From Pirellula sp. (GTDB lineage: Bacteria; Planctomycetota; Planctomycetia; Pirellulales; Lacipirellulaceae), in the NCBI GenBank assembly GCA_013822725.1, contig PNKX01000021.1, positions 1-64,000 of the forward strand: DNA of 64,000 nucleotides, in the 5' to 3' direction. The position numbers and the translations under genes were made by a program. The notes below the pieces were generated by a model, which was not told where the DNA came from, did no database searches, and worked only from the letters and a program-made list of their open reading frames with translations. Positions 16,519 to 26,063 of this stretch are shown one piece after another (position 1 is the first letter of the stretch; each line of letters starts with the position of its first letter).

Positions 16519-17148
16519 GTGGCGCTTGGATTTGTACCCGGAAAGAAGAAGGGACAGCATTACGAGTTGGCGATGTTTGCCTTGAATAAGGCGAAGAAAG
16601 TTAATTTGTTGCTTAAGGGGCAGACGGAGAAGCATTTCGAGTTCACGATTGTTTCACACCTGCAGTCGTCTCCGCGATTGCGAAAGAACCTCATTACGCA
16701 AATCGGCGTCGATGAAGTTGAGAAGATGACAAAGGCGAACCTGTTCGGATTCAGCCATTGGCCGGACGTGTCGATTGGCAACAGCGGCACCGCCGTCGAG
16801 ATTAAAGTGGTGCAGGGCGGTCCGGGAATGCGTGACATCCTCGGACAGGCGATCGCCTATCGAATGCACTATCGGTTCGTCATCCTCGTCGTGATCGACC
16901 AGACGCCCGAGTGCAAGATCGTCGAACTTTGCCAGGATAAAACAAGTCAGGAGTATCGGTTGCTGTCCGGATTGGCTGATGAACTCAATATCTTTTCGAT
17001 CGTCGGCCCGTTGGGGCAGTCGAAGAATGTTGTGTTTTCTGGTCGACGGCGCGTGATGCGCGAGACGGGCCCGTCGGCGGCGAAGAAAGAAGACGCACCG
17101 AAACCGTCGCCTGATGTGAAGGGTGGTTCAACCCCTTCAGGGTTGTGA
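16519..17148 (+). CDS. Uncharacterised protein with PD-(D/E)XK nuclease-like motif
   Basis: 209 residues, GTG start with AAAGGAAAG upstream. I do not recognise a named family. Residues 82-96 read PDVSIGNSGTAVEIK, the spacing of a PD-(D/E)XK active site (Asp83, Glu94, Lys96), and LGQAIAYRMHY at 108-118 resembles motif IV of that fold. The first 80 residues are helical and basic. The last eight residues (GGSTPSGL) and the stop codon are supplied by the left hairpin of an intergenic repeat, so the original C-terminus may have been lost. Possible roles are DNA repair or phage defence; both are guesses. Confidence 0.7.
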   Translation: MALGFVPGKKKGQHYELAMFALNKAKKVNLLLKGQTEKHFEFTIVSHLQSSPRLRKNLITQIGVDEVEKMTKANLFGFSHWPDVSIGNSGTAVEIKVVQGGPGMRDILGQAIAYRMHYRFVILVVIDQTPECKIVELCQDKTSQEYRLLSGLADELNIFSIVGPLGQSKNVVFSGRRRVMRETGPSAAKKEDAPKPSPDVKGGSTPSGL

Positions 17149-17238
17149 TTCAATGCGGGCGGGATTACCCAGGGTAGATTGCGGTCGCAATCAACCCTGG
17201 GCTGGATGATGGAACCCCGTTGGGGGTCTGGGGTGCGG
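17127..17238. repeat. Triple-hairpin element, AACCCCTTCAGGGTT family, copy 1
   Basis: Three successive hairpins: AACCCCTTCAGGGTT, a stem CCCAGGGT...ACCCTGGG closed around GCGGTCGC, and GAACCCCGTTGGGGGTC. It overlaps the end of the preceding gene. Confidence 0.85.
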
Positions 17239-17274
17239 GGAATGCCGGGGCGTCGTCATGAGCGCACGTCCAAG

Positions 17275-18183
17275 ATGCGGGAGTTCGAAGCTGCGCCTGA
17301 GTCGCCTATGTCGCTTCACCAACAAGCTGCTGACCTGAGCCGTCGCATTGACTGGAATGATGCGAAACGGCTTGAATTGGAGCGGGCGCTCGCTGCGAGC
17401 GAAGACGCCGCTGCGGCGGAGCACCGTCGGCTGAGGATGCGTCAGTTACAGCAAGCGATTCGTCGCCCTGCGGCGTCGTTCGATCTTTGGCCTCTCGGAC
17501 TGATGCTGGTGGGAGGCGTCTTTGCCGGTTCCGTGGCGTTTGTCTTCTGGAAGATCGTCGGAGGAAGCTACGGAATCGCCTTCGTTGCATTCATGATTGC
17601 CGCCGGCGTCGCGGCGTCGACGTTGGCGCGGATCTTGTTCGTGCCGTCGTCCAGGGAGTTAAACGAGTTGGTTGAGCAATCGGCGTCTCGGTTGCGAACC
17701 GCGCGGGAGGCGGGAAACAGATTGCAGGCCGAACTTTCGGACGTTCGGCGTTTGTTGCGGACCGACGCGCAAGCGCTCGATGCGATTCGGCAGTCGCTGC
17801 AGTTTCAACGAGAGACGTTGCTACAAGAGAATTGGAAGGCGATGCGCGGTCCAGAATGGGAAGACTTTCTGGCGCGGGTCTTTCGGCTGTTGGGCGCGAC
17901 GGTGGAACCAACCGGGGCGAGCGGCGATCAAGGGATCGACCTCATCGCCACGATGGGACCGCGACGCTACGCGATTCAGGCCAAAGGTTACGTCAGTGCG
18001 GTCGGGAATGGAGCCGTTCAAGAGGCGGTTGCCGGCATGGCTCACTATCGTTGCAACGCCTGCGCGGTGATTACGAATAGCCGGTTCACTGCCGGGGCGA
18101 TTGAATTGGCGGAGAGCAATCGTTGCCGGTTGATCGGCGAGGATGAGGTGCCGTCGCTGGTGATGGGAAACTTGGCGCTCTGA
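17275..18183 (+). CDS. Membrane-anchored Mrr-like restriction endonuclease
   Basis: 302 residues from the ATG at 17275; the frame is open further upstream through a repeat, and ATG 17308 is an alternative. Order of parts: a short helical N-terminus, two adjacent membrane segments (about 72-94 and 98-120), a coiled coil (125-190), then a C-terminal Mrr catalytic domain with GPEWEDFLARVFRLLGA, Asp222 in DQGIDLIAT and Gln235-x-Lys237 in YAIQAKGYV. Family members cleave foreign or modified DNA. The membrane tether suggests DNA is intercepted at the membrane, which is inference. It follows the PD-(D/E)XK gene and the channel on the same strand. Confidence 0.85.
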   Translation: MREFEAAPESPMSLHQQAADLSRRIDWNDAKRLELERALAASEDAAAAEHRRLRMRQLQQAIRRPAASFDLWPLGLMLVGGVFAGSVAFVFWKIVGGSYGIAFVAFMIAAGVAASTLARILFVPSSRELNELVEQSASRLRTAREAGNRLQAELSDVRRLLRTDAQALDAIRQSLQFQRETLLQENWKAMRGPEWEDFLARVFRLLGATVEPTGASGDQGIDLIATMGPRRYAIQAKGYVSAVGNGAVQEAVAGMAHYRCNACAVITNSRFTAGAIELAESNRCRLIGEDEVPSLVMGNLAL

Positions 18184-18202
18184 TTATTCACTGCACGATT
18201 GA

Positions 18203-18283
18203 TTCAACCCCTTCAGGGTTGTGATTCAAAACGGGTGGGGTTACCGAGGGTAGATTGCGTTCGCGATCAGCCCTGAGCTGACA
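18203..18283. repeat. Triple-hairpin element, AACCCCTTCAGGGTT family, copy 2
   Basis: Starts TTCAACCCCTTCAGGGTTGT as copy 1 does, then a degenerate GAGGGTAGATTGCGTTCGC central stem. Its third hairpin is replaced by the start of copy 3. Confidence 0.8.
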
Positions 18284-18285
18284 GA

Positions 18286-18390
18286 TTCAACCCTTTCAGG
18301 GTTGCGGGGGCTTGCGCTAGCGTGGACCCGGGGTAGATCGCCGGGGCGATCAATCCCGACTGGAAGATGGAACCCCGTAAGGGTTCGGGG
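18286..18390. repeat. Triple-hairpin element, AACCCCTTCAGGGTT family, copy 3
   Basis: AACCCTTTCAGGGTT, a GGGGTAGATCGCCGGGGCGA central part and GAACCCCGTAAGGGTTC as third hairpin. It is directly adjacent to copy 2. Confidence 0.82.
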
Positions 18391-18426
18391 GATGTCTGGC
18401 GGCGAGGAGAGGTGAGGAGTCAGATA

Positions 18427-18579
18427 ATGCGGAAGATTGGCAACACGGAAGCGATCGGGTGGACGCTGATGATTTTGGGGTGTTACGCCGCGTTCTATGG
18501 CGGGATCAATGTGTTGCCGATTGCTGGGGCGATATTGGTTGTCGGAGCGCAAGTGGTCGACGAGATGCGACGGCGGTAA
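18427..18579 (+). CDS. Possible small membrane protein
   Basis: 50 codons, MRKIGNTEAIGWTLMILGCY with a second hydrophobic stretch (INVLPIAGAILVVGAQVVDE). A GAGG sequence lies about 15 bases upstream. Both ends abut repeats and I know of no homologue. It may be real because hydrophobic segments with a basic first turn rarely arise by chance in this GC-rich background. Confidence 0.35.
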   Translation: MRKIGNTEAIGWTLMILGCYAAFYGGINVLPIAGAILVVGAQVVDEMRRR

Positions 18580-18938
18580 CGCAACCCTCTCAGCGGTTGC
18601 GGTTCTTTCATGGCGGGGCGAAACAGGGGCGATTGCGCTGGATTCAATCTTGAATGCAGCTAGTCCCCGCCAATGGCATCGAGACCGCACGATCAGAGAA
18701 AACGCCACGACGGACGGCAGAGGCCCCCCGATTTGCACCCTGCCATCCCGTCGCGGCCGGGTCGTGACTTCTCAGCGGTACGAGACCGTCATCTCAGAAA
18801 TCTGACGTACCACGAGCGAAGCTTCAATTTGTAGCAGAGGCCTTCGCATCACGCCTGTCCGGCCAGGGAAGTCCCTGGCCGGACAGTGCTGTGAAGCTAG
18901 GCCTTGTCGTTGCATTGACGAATTACGGCTCGCAAGCG
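18580..18938. other. Intergenic, one strong hairpin
   Basis: No gene seen. 18855-18886 is a near-perfect hairpin (CTGTCCGGCCAGGGA with TCCCTGGCCGGACAG) without a T tract, in the convergent gap. A second hairpin, CGCAAGCG with CGCTTGCG, lies at about 18920-18955 and reaches the end of the next gene. Confidence 0.6.
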
Positions 18939-20762
18939 TTAGCGACGCTTGCGGCTCGTTCCGGCAACGAACATCAGTCCAGTGACAAGGAGAGCGACGG
19001 CCGCCGGTTCTGGAACGGCGCCCGCTGCGACGGTTGCAAGCCCCGTCTGGCCAAATTGGGACTTCCAAATCACCAAGTCGGCGTCGTTGACGACGCCATT
19101 GCCGTCGGCGTCGCCTTGCGCCGGCGTCGTTCCGGTGCCGCGATTCCGCTGCCAGATCAGGAAGTCGTTGCCGTCGGCGTCGCCGTCGTTATCGAAATCG
19201 GCGTTTCCGCCCGTGCCGATCTTGATGTTATCAAGCGCCCAAAACCATTCGTTGTTGGCGTCGAGATATTTGAATCGGACGATGGCCGACGTGGCGCCGG
19301 CCGGGTTGTTCAAACTGACGAGGACCGATTCATTGAGATTCGTGCTGTGAAATCCTGGATCGGTATCGTCGGATTTCCAATTCAGCACTTCCGTTTCGCC
19401 GCTGCCGTAGTCAACGGTGATCACGGCATTCTGCGCACCGCTGGTTTGCCACGCCGAATCGAATGCGAGCTTCAAGGCGCCCGCTGCAACCCCCGTAAGA
19501 TTAACCGACGGAGTTTGTAGGACGGTGTTCAACGTGACAGCGCCGCCCGCGGCATCCGAATCTGCGATGGCGTAATTGCCGGTGGATTTTTCGAAGCCAA
19601 ACAGCTGCGTATTGCCGGAGAAGGTGGAAAACTCCTTCGTGGAGAATGACCATCCTTCCCACTCGAAGTTACCGACGTTGTCGTCAAACGAGCCCCCCAT
19701 CAACGTATTGTCGAGCGTCCAATTTGCGGGCGGCGTATGCGTGAACGCATTAGGAGCGGGCGTGCTGCCCGCATCGTCGTTGCTCGTTGTCACGTGACGG
19801 CTCAATCGCTCGTTAACGCTCGGGCCCAGCGATACGGACTCGAAATTTTCAGTCCAGAATGGCACGTTGGCGCCTTGCCGAACCTCCAGGTTGTCGATCG
19901 CCCACCACCAGTCGTTGCCGGCGTTCAGCATACCAAACGTCAACTTCATATTTTGAGCGCCTGCAGGGACCGTGATCGGAACCTCGACGCGCTCGTCAAC
20001 GTTGTCGCCGTGGTATTCGGGCAAATTCGAATCGGAACTCCAAAGATTGACGCGCACGGGCGTTGCGCCGTCGAAGCTCGCGTAGACGACTACGGTCTGA
20101 TCGTTCACTTCGGTGTTGGTGCCGTTAAAGAGGGCAGGGTTGACGTGAGCATCGTCGCGTGCCTCCGCCCGCCAACTGGAATCATACGCCAGGGTGACGG
20201 CGTTCTTGCCGGCCACGCTGATATTGTTCGTCGACAAGCCGGCATTGTAGTAATTCATCGGGCGGCCGAGGCCGAGGCCCAAATCGTCATACTCGTCCGG
20301 ATCGACGACGGCTACGATCGAATTGCCTGCGCGAGAGAATAGTTCGCGCTGTTGCGTATCGGCGGTGATCCATTTGTCAAAGTCCGTGAAGCTCCAACCT
20401 TCCCATTCATCGACGCCGCTTCCCGCATTGCCCGCGTTGCCAATGCCGCTGTTGCCGACCTGATCGCCCACGGCATAGTTGGGGTTAAGAAGATCCTGGT
20501 GGCCGAAATTGTTAAAGTTGGCCAATTGCGACCATCCGACTGGCGGCGTGTGCGTGAAAAAGTTAGGGATCGATTCAGTGCCGGCAACCACCGGGCTGAC
20601 GACCTTGGCCGTGGCCGTCGGAAGTAGCCGCTCGTTGACGCTGGGGCCGAGAGTCAGGCCATTAAAATTCTCCTGGAATAAGACGTTGCCGATTTGAGCG
20701 GTCGCCTGACTCGCCCAACTCAGAGTGCCTAGTAGAACCGCTGCCGTCAGATGCCGTTTCAT
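18939..20762 (-). CDS. Secreted PEP-CTERM protein with duplicated domain and dockerin-like repeat
   Basis: 607 residues from the ATG at 20762, with signal peptide MKRHLTAAVLLGTLSWASQA. Two tandem copies of an uncharacterised beta-rich domain start ENFNGLTLGPSVNERL and ENFESVSLGPSVNERL and share FTHTPP and EWEGWSF blocks. A dockerin-like calcium region follows (DFDNDGDADGNDFLIWQ and DADGNGVVNDADLVIWK), then the sorting signal VPEPAAVALLVTGLMF with a basic end. Such proteins are exported and processed by an exosortase, none of which is encoded in this window. Ligand unknown. Confidence 0.88.
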   Translation of the reverse strand: MKRHLTAAVLLGTLSWASQATAQIGNVLFQENFNGLTLGPSVNERLLPTATAKVVSPVVAGTESIPNFFTHTPPVGWSQLANFNNFGHQDLLNPNYAVGDQVGNSGIGNAGNAGSGVDEWEGWSFTDFDKWITADTQQRELFSRAGNSIVAVVDPDEYDDLGLGLGRPMNYYNAGLSTNNISVAGKNAVTLAYDSSWRAEARDDAHVNPALFNGTNTEVNDQTVVVYASFDGATPVRVNLWSSDSNLPEYHGDNVDERVEVPITVPAGAQNMKLTFGMLNAGNDWWWAIDNLEVRQGANVPFWTENFESVSLGPSVNERLSRHVTTSNDDAGSTPAPNAFTHTPPANWTLDNTLMGGSFDDNVGNFEWEGWSFSTKEFSTFSGNTQLFGFEKSTGNYAIADSDAAGGAVTLNTVLQTPSVNLTGVAAGALKLAFDSAWQTSGAQNAVITVDYGSGETEVLNWKSDDTDPGFHSTNLNESVLVSLNNPAGATSAIVRFKYLDANNEWFWALDNIKIGTGGNADFDNDGDADGNDFLIWQRNRGTGTTPAQGDADGNGVVNDADLVIWKSQFGQTGLATVAAGAVPEPAAVALLVTGLMFVAGTSRKRR

Positions 20763-21297
20763 AAATGATAAGCCCTCAAACGTAGTTGCGAATCGAATTC
20801 CGGCGTCCCGATTGACGCTTGATTCATCTATCGCAAGATGCTGGAGCCAGCCAGGACGCTCATCGTCGAACGCTGCCATCCCCGTTGAAGTTCGATCACT
20901 CGCTACATGCGAGCGAAGCTTCGCCTATCCTAAGTCGGGAATGTTAATTAACAGCGCCCTCCGCACGGCAACTAGCGCAAAACTTCAGCTGATTTGCGAG
21001 CGGGGCAGGGAAGGACACAGTCGTAAAACGTCGCTTAAGTTGGCTCGAAATTGCTGCCGGATATCTCTACGCAGAGCGTTAACCGGAGGCGGAGCATCAG
21101 GTTAACGCACCCAAGTGACGTTTCCGCCGTGATGGGCGGGCGTCCCAGAAATCGAGTTTGTGCACGATGAGCAGGCGATCCCAGATCGACGCTCAATGGC
21201 GTCCTCTACCCGTTGGGATTCGATGGGAACCGACGGTACATGGCTCGCGCGTCACCACTGCTGCACTGGCGGGATGCCAGTGACACGCTGGGCAGGG
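20763..21297. other. Intergenic, nothing recognisable apart from one hairpin
   Basis: 535 bp between two minus-strand PEP-CTERM genes. I see no gene. CACTGGC-GGGAT-GCCAGTG at 21264-21282 is a hairpin of the same type as 15297-15315 and shares flanking bases with it. The promoter of the 18939-20762 gene must lie in the left part. Confidence 0.5.
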
Positions 21298-22677
21298 CTA
21301 TTGGCGGGATCGCTTACGCCCTAGCAGCGCGCTGCAGGCAAGCAGGGCGAGAGAGCTTGGCTCGGGGACGTTTTGCACGGCGGACTCGGCGGACGCCGCC
21401 GTCTGGCTCGTGCCGAAACGGCGTTGCCAGGTGAGGAAATCGCTGCCGGTGAAGTTGGCGCCGGCGTACTGTTGCCAAACGGCCAAGTCTTGCGCGTTAA
21501 CGACGTCGTCGAGATTGAAGTCGCTCGCGAGATTCGTTCGGCCGGTGATACGCGTCGGCGGGCCGACGTCGATGTGGAGGTGGTCTTGGTGGCCGCCGCT
21601 CGTGTCGTAGTACAAGGGGACGCTCGGCCGGGCGGCGTGGATACCGTCGTAGATGTCCTGGTTCGACGTAATGAAGCGAATGACGCGGCCGCTGGCGGCG
21701 GCGTCGACGAAGGCGACGGCGTGTTTAACGACGTTGGCCTCGTCGGTGCTGGTGACGCCGTTGCCCCAGTTGTGGGTCGAACTGTTCGTGGCCAAATCGA
21801 TGTCGGTGCCGACGCGATGCGTCGAGTGAATGGCGGCGGAACCGTAGCCGTCGGCGGTCGACAGGGCGGTGACGCGCTGGGTGATTCCGGTGGCGGCTTT
21901 CGCCAGGATTGAGCCTTTGGCGATGAGATCGAGGGTCCAACTCGTGGCGAAGCGCTCCGACACGGCGGAGACGGTGTAGGCCGCAGTGGGCGCGATCTCT
22001 TGGAAGATCGGCGCGTTCTGGGCGTTGAGCCAGCCGGCCGTGGTCGGGCCGATAATGCCGTCGGTATTGGCCTGCGTCGTGTTGATGCCGCCGATGAACG
22101 CGCCTTGAAACGTCCGCAGGGCGGTATCGACGCCGGTTCCAAAATTGCCGTTCACGGCGACCGGCGCGCCTCCCTCGCTGACGAAGCCGAGGTAGCGGAG
22201 ACGCTGCTGCTGTTGCGCCACGTAAAGGGGGTTGTTGGCGGCGCGGCCTAAAGCCTCCAAGCTTTGGCCGACCGAGCCGAGACCGCTTCCGGTGTAGCCA
22301 GGCTGCACGGTGACGCTGAACGTTTTCGATTCGCCGTTGACGAGCAGGCTGCCGGACAACGTCCCTTGGAAGCCGCGGGCGTTACCGTTCGCGTCGCCAA
22401 GTCTGCTGGTGTTGCGCGCCGGATCGGGGAAGACCCAGAATCTGCCGGAGTTCTCAAACGGTTGGTTGGCGAGCAGGTCGCTGGTGAGGACGGTGTGGCC
22501 CGCGAAGCCGGCGAGGTTGAGGTTCGAGAAGGCGGAGCCGGCGCCGATGCCGGGGACCGCGGCGAGATTGATTTCGATGGCGTCGCCGCTGCGGCCGAAG
22601 AAGCCGAAGTCGGCGGCGTGCAAGGAGGAGGCGGTCAGGGCGGCGAGGAGGGCGAACAGTCGCAACGTGGAAGGCAT
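21298..22677 (-). CDS. Secreted PEP-CTERM protein with peptidoglycan-binding and M15/M74-like domains
   Basis: 459 residues. Signal peptide 1-21 (LRLFALLAALTASSLHA). A beta-rich part is followed near residues 165-230 by a PG_binding_1-like pattern (LRYLGF, NGNFGTGVDTALRTFQ, DGIIGPTTAGWLN). Then comes a metallopeptidase-like region with zinc-ligand patterns IHSTHRVGTDIDLAT and GGHQDHLHIDV, as in M15 and M74 murein endopeptidases. The tail has a dockerin-like half-repeat (DFNLDDVVNAQDLAVWQQ) and a PEP-CTERM signal (VPEPSSLALLACSALLG). The peptidoglycan target is inference from domains. Confidence 0.82.
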   Translation of the reverse strand: MPSTLRLFALLAALTASSLHAADFGFFGRSGDAIEINLAAVPGIGAGSAFSNLNLAGFAGHTVLTSDLLANQPFENSGRFWVFPDPARNTSRLGDANGNARGFQGTLSGSLLVNGESKTFSVTVQPGYTGSGLGSVGQSLEALGRAANNPLYVAQQQQRLRYLGFVSEGGAPVAVNGNFGTGVDTALRTFQGAFIGGINTTQANTDGIIGPTTAGWLNAQNAPIFQEIAPTAAYTVSAVSERFATSWTLDLIAKGSILAKAATGITQRVTALSTADGYGSAAIHSTHRVGTDIDLATNSSTHNWGNGVTSTDEANVVKHAVAFVDAAASGRVIRFITSNQDIYDGIHAARPSVPLYYDTSGGHQDHLHIDVGPPTRITGRTNLASDFNLDDVVNAQDLAVWQQYAGANFTGSDFLTWQRRFGTSQTAASAESAVQNVPEPSSLALLACSALLGRKRSRQ

Positions 22678-23141
22678 GGGGGGCTCTGCGAGAGGCGGGC
22701 GGGTAGCCCCATTGTATCAACGATGATTGGGGCAAGCCTCTTAGGAGGCGGCGACTTAGAGGCCGTATGACTTGGGGAGAAACTCGCCGTGGAACCGAAG
22801 AGAGCGTCGATTCTTTGCGGATCGTTCTCGATTGATTGCGAACTTTGCTTGTCGGGCGGGCGTCGGCGGGCGGCGATCCGTCATCGCTTGGCTGTCGACG
22901 CGGCGCTGGGGGCTCCGCAGTTCAGCGTGATGCAGGGCGAGTCTTGCGAACCGCGCGAGAAACACTGTTTCAAGTTGATTAGCGCAGAAGCATCGAATTG
23001 GTTGGGGGAGAAAAGGTGTTTTTATTGACCTGGAGCGACTAATCTGGGATAAGTGAAGATTCAGGGCGGACGATACCAGTTTTGGTCTACATCCCTCTCT
23101 TTTCTACAATTCTCATCCGTCATTGTCGTGGAGCCAGCCCT
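22678..23141. other. Divergent intergenic region
   Basis: 464 bp between the PEP-CTERM peptidase gene and the DUF1559 gene, so promoters for both must be here. I see no gene and only a small hairpin (GCCTCTTAGGAGGC, about 22735-22748). The last 140 bases are AT-richer. Confidence 0.5.
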
Positions 23142-24266
23142 ATGAGCGGCCATCGTTTCCTAAGCTCGCGCCGTCATGTTGCATTCACGCTCGTTGAATT
23201 GCTGGTGGTGATCGCCATCATCGGCGTGTTGGTAGCGCTGTTGCTGCCGGCGGTCCAGGCCGCACGCGAGGCGGCACGGCGACAGCAGTGTCAAAGCAAT
23301 TTGCGGCAGATGAGTTTGGGGCTGTTGAACTACGAATCAGCGCGGGGAGCTTTCCCGGCGGCGTTCGAGTTTCCGAAGAACATCGATCCGGCCGCGCTAC
23401 CGCCTGCCATGATCGGCCCGAATTGGGCCATTCGGCTGCTGCCATATATTGAGCAGGCGTCGGTTTATGGTTTGATTGATCAGTCGGTGAAGGCGACTGG
23501 AACTTGGCCGGGCGGCAAGGCGCCTCCACAAATTGGGCATGTGAACAACACCCCGGTCCGCACGGCGGTCCTGTCGGTTTTCCGCTGCCCGTCCGACACA
23601 AATTACAGCGATACGATGATGTCGTTCACCGCCGCCGCCGCGGCCACGCAATGGGCGCGAGGCAACTACGCGGCGAACGCAGGCAATGGGCCGCTATTCA
23701 ACCGATCTGGGGATGGCATCTTCGGGCCGGAATCCGACGGCTGGCTTGATGGACGGCGGCGGGGCGTGATCGGTCCCAACGTGGGGGCTAAGTTGAAAGG
23801 GATCACCGACGGGACCTCGAACACGCTGATGTTAGGCGAAGTTCGCGCGGGGATTACCGCCCGTGACCGACGAGGGACTTGGGCGCTCGGCCAGGCTGGG
23901 GCGAGCGTGTTATTCTGGTTTGGTCAGACGGGCGACGACAATGGGCCGAACGTCTGTAGCCCGCTGGCGGACGATACTGCGGGACTGACGGCGGCCGATA
24001 CCGACCTCATGATGCGTGAGTGCATGCCGGACTACACGGGCGACGATGCTCAGAACCAAGCGACGGTGCGCAGCACGCACTCTGGCGGGGTCAACATTGG
24101 GCTGGTCGATGGAAGCGCTCACTTTATTAGCAACGAAGTTGATATCGGCGCTCATGGCCAAGAGGTCTTGGGAGGCGCTTGGCCGGCGACCTGGAAGATG
24201 AGCGTGTGGGACACGTTTATCGCGTCGGGCGACGACCAGACGATTGGCAAGTTGCCAATTCAGTAG
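23142..24266 (+). CDS. DUF1559 prepilin-like protein, intact copy
   Basis: 374 residues from the ATG at 23142. A type IV prepilin signal ([20 protein letters not shown]) starts near residue 14 with the conserved Glu. The DUF1559 domain follows, characteristic of planctomycetes: [69 protein letters not shown], and a C-terminal [18 protein letters not shown]. Members are surface or pseudopilin-like proteins of unknown function present in many paralogues. A lipoprotein gene follows after 51 bp, and the pair is repeated directly downstream. Confidence 0.95.
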   Translation: MSGHRFLSSRRHVAFTLVELLVVIAIIGVLVALLLPAVQAAREAARRQQCQSNLRQMSLGLLNYESARGAFPAAFEFPKNIDPAALPPAMIGPNWAIRLLPYIEQASVYGLIDQSVKATGTWPGGKAPPQIGHVNNTPVRTAVLSVFRCPSDTNYSDTMMSFTAAAAATQWARGNYAANAGNGPLFNRSGDGIFGPESDGWLDGRRRGVIGPNVGAKLKGITDGTSNTLMLGEVRAGITARDRRGTWALGQAGASVLFWFGQTGDDNGPNVCSPLADDTAGLTAADTDLMMRECMPDYTGDDAQNQATVRSTHSGGVNIGLVDGSAHFISNEVDIGAHGQEVLGGAWPATWKMSVWDTFIASGDDQTIGKLPIQ

Positions 24267-24317
24267 GAAACGATGCGACGGAAGTTTACGTCAGAATCAC
24301 CGCTCGAAGGATATTTC

Positions 24318-24719
24318 ATGGCTCGTTGGTTGTTGATCGTCGCGACGGCGTTGATGGCGGGATGCGGCGGCGGCGATGAGGCGGTTCAAGTCACGGGCGT
24401 TGTCACAGGCGCTGACGGCTCGCCGATCCCATGCGAAAGCGGAACGGTTCTCTTTCAGCCCGCGGCTGGAGACAACGCGACTGGCCAACATGCCTCCGGC
24501 GCGGTGCTGCCAGACGGTACGTTCAAAATGATGACCAAGGTCCCGGACGACGGCGTCAAGCCGGGACATTACAAGGTCGTACTGCAACTCTGGAAAAGCT
24601 ATCGCGACGGAAAGCTCGCCGTGCCGAAGCAGTATGGCGACGCGTCGACGACGCCGCTGGAGGCGACGGTCGACGGCGACCATACGCACTTTGAATTTAA
24701 GGTCGAGCCGGGGGCGTAG
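24318..24719 (+). CDS. Small lipoprotein paired with DUF1559 protein, copy 1
   Basis: 133 residues from the ATG at 24318. Lipobox LMAGC with Cys at residue 15, then a single compact domain (VQVTGVVTGADGSPIPCESG, YKVVLQLWKSY, TTPLEATVDGDHTHFEFKVE) that resembles the transthyretin-like or carboxypeptidase-regulatory beta-sandwiches commonly found beside DUF1559 genes. It is anchored to the membrane outer face by inference. The near-identical copy 2 is at 26064-26462. Confidence 0.9.
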   Translation: MARWLLIVATALMAGCGGGDEAVQVTGVVTGADGSPIPCESGTVLFQPAAGDNATGQHASGAVLPDGTFKMMTKVPDDGVKPGHYKVVLQLWKSYRDGKLAVPKQYGDASTTPLEATVDGDHTHFEFKVEPGA

Positions 24720-24778
24720 CTGGTGCAGCGGCAGCACGAAGGTAGAGGCCTTCGAGCCCTAAGTCGGCGGGAGATGAT

Positions 24779-24815
24779 CCAACCCATTCAGGGTTGCGGT
24801 TTCAACGTCGGCGTG
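24779..24815. repeat. Fragment of the AACCCCTTCAGGGTT element
   Basis: CCAACCCATTCAGGGTTGCGG, the first hairpin only, in the gap before the second DUF1559 gene. Confidence 0.55.
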
Positions 24816-24897
24816 CGATAAGCTTGGCGTCTCCTGATCTAGGATCGTCCGTCCCAATCTGCATTGATTCTTAGGTGTATTCGGAAGGGAGTCGTCT

Positions 24898-26012
24898 ATG
24901 GGCGGCCGTCAGTCTTCTGAGCGCAACGTTGCGGCGTTCACGCTCGTTGAATTGCTGGTGGTGATCGCCATCATCGGCGTGTTGGTGGCGCTCTTGCTGC
25001 CAGCGGTGCAAGCGGCGCGCGAGGCGGCGCGGCGACAGCAGTGCCAGAGCAATTTGCGACAGTTGAGCCTTGGGCTGGCCAACTATGAATCGGCGAACGG
25101 CGCCTATCCGCCGGCGTTTGAATATACGAAGAACGCCGACCCCAATGCGATTCCGCCGGCGTTTATGGGGCCGAATTGGGCGGTTCGGTTGTTGCCGTAC
25201 GTTGAACAAGCGTCGGTTTACAATCAAATTGACAAGACAGTGTTGGCAGGCGGCGCTTGGCTGCCTGGTAAGGCTCCCCCTTCGATGTCGCATGCCAACA
25301 ATGAAAAGGTCCGCATGGCCGTGCTCGCGGTCTTTCGTTGTCCGAGCGACACCAATTACAACGATACTCCGATGCAGATTGGCACCGGCGCCGCAGGTAC
25401 AACGTGGGCGCGCGGCAATTACGCGGCGAATGCCGGCAACGGACCGATCAAAAGCGGAGGCGACGATGCCATCTCGGGGCCCGACTCCCTCGGATGGCTG
25501 GATGGTCGCCGCCGGGGGTGATGGGCCCCAACGTCGCCGCGAAGATGAAGGGGATCACCGACGGGACTTCGAACACGCTGATGTTGGGCGAGGTTCGCGC
25601 GGGCGTCATTCCGGCGGATCGCCGTGGTACGTGGGCGCTGGGGCAGGCGGGCGCGAGCGTGCTGGCTTGGTTCGGCCAGACGGGCGACGACAACGGTCCG
25701 AACGTTTGCAGCCCATGGGCCGACGATACTTTTGGCGGCGCCCTGACGGAGGCCGATAAGGATCTGATGACCCGCGAGTGCATGTCTGACCAATTTGACT
25801 CTAACGACCAAAAGCAGGCGACGGTGCGGAGCACGCATCCGGGGGGCGTCAACATCGGTTTGGCGGATGGGAGCGCGCACTTTATTTCCAACGAAGTCGA
25901 CATCGGCGGGCTTGGGCAGGCAGTCAGTAGCAGCAATTGGAAGATGAGCGTGTGGGACACGTTTATCGCCTCGGCCGACGACCAGACGATTGGCAAAATG
26001 CCAATTCAATAG
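24898..26012 (+). pseudogene. DUF1559 prepilin-like protein, second copy, frameshifted
   Basis: Tandem paralogue of the gene at 23142-24266. The first frame runs 24898-25521 and carries the prepilin signal and first half up to GWLDGRRRG, then stops at TGA 25519-25521. The second half continues without a gap in homology in the +2 frame ([20 protein letters not shown] to TIGKMPIQ) and ends at 26012. Comparison with the intact copy ([10 protein letters not shown]) places the lesion in the run of five G at 25514-25518; six would restore one open frame of 371 residues. All conserved blocks downstream are intact, so the change is recent, a sequencing error, or tolerated by slippage. Confidence 0.88.
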
Positions 26013-26063
26013 CGATGCGACGCGCCGGCATTGGCGTCAGGATTACCGCTCGAAGGATGTTTC

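Noticed and set aside
18855..18886. Rho-independent terminator
   Set aside because: Strong stem but no T tract on either side, so it is listed only as a hairpin in the gap.
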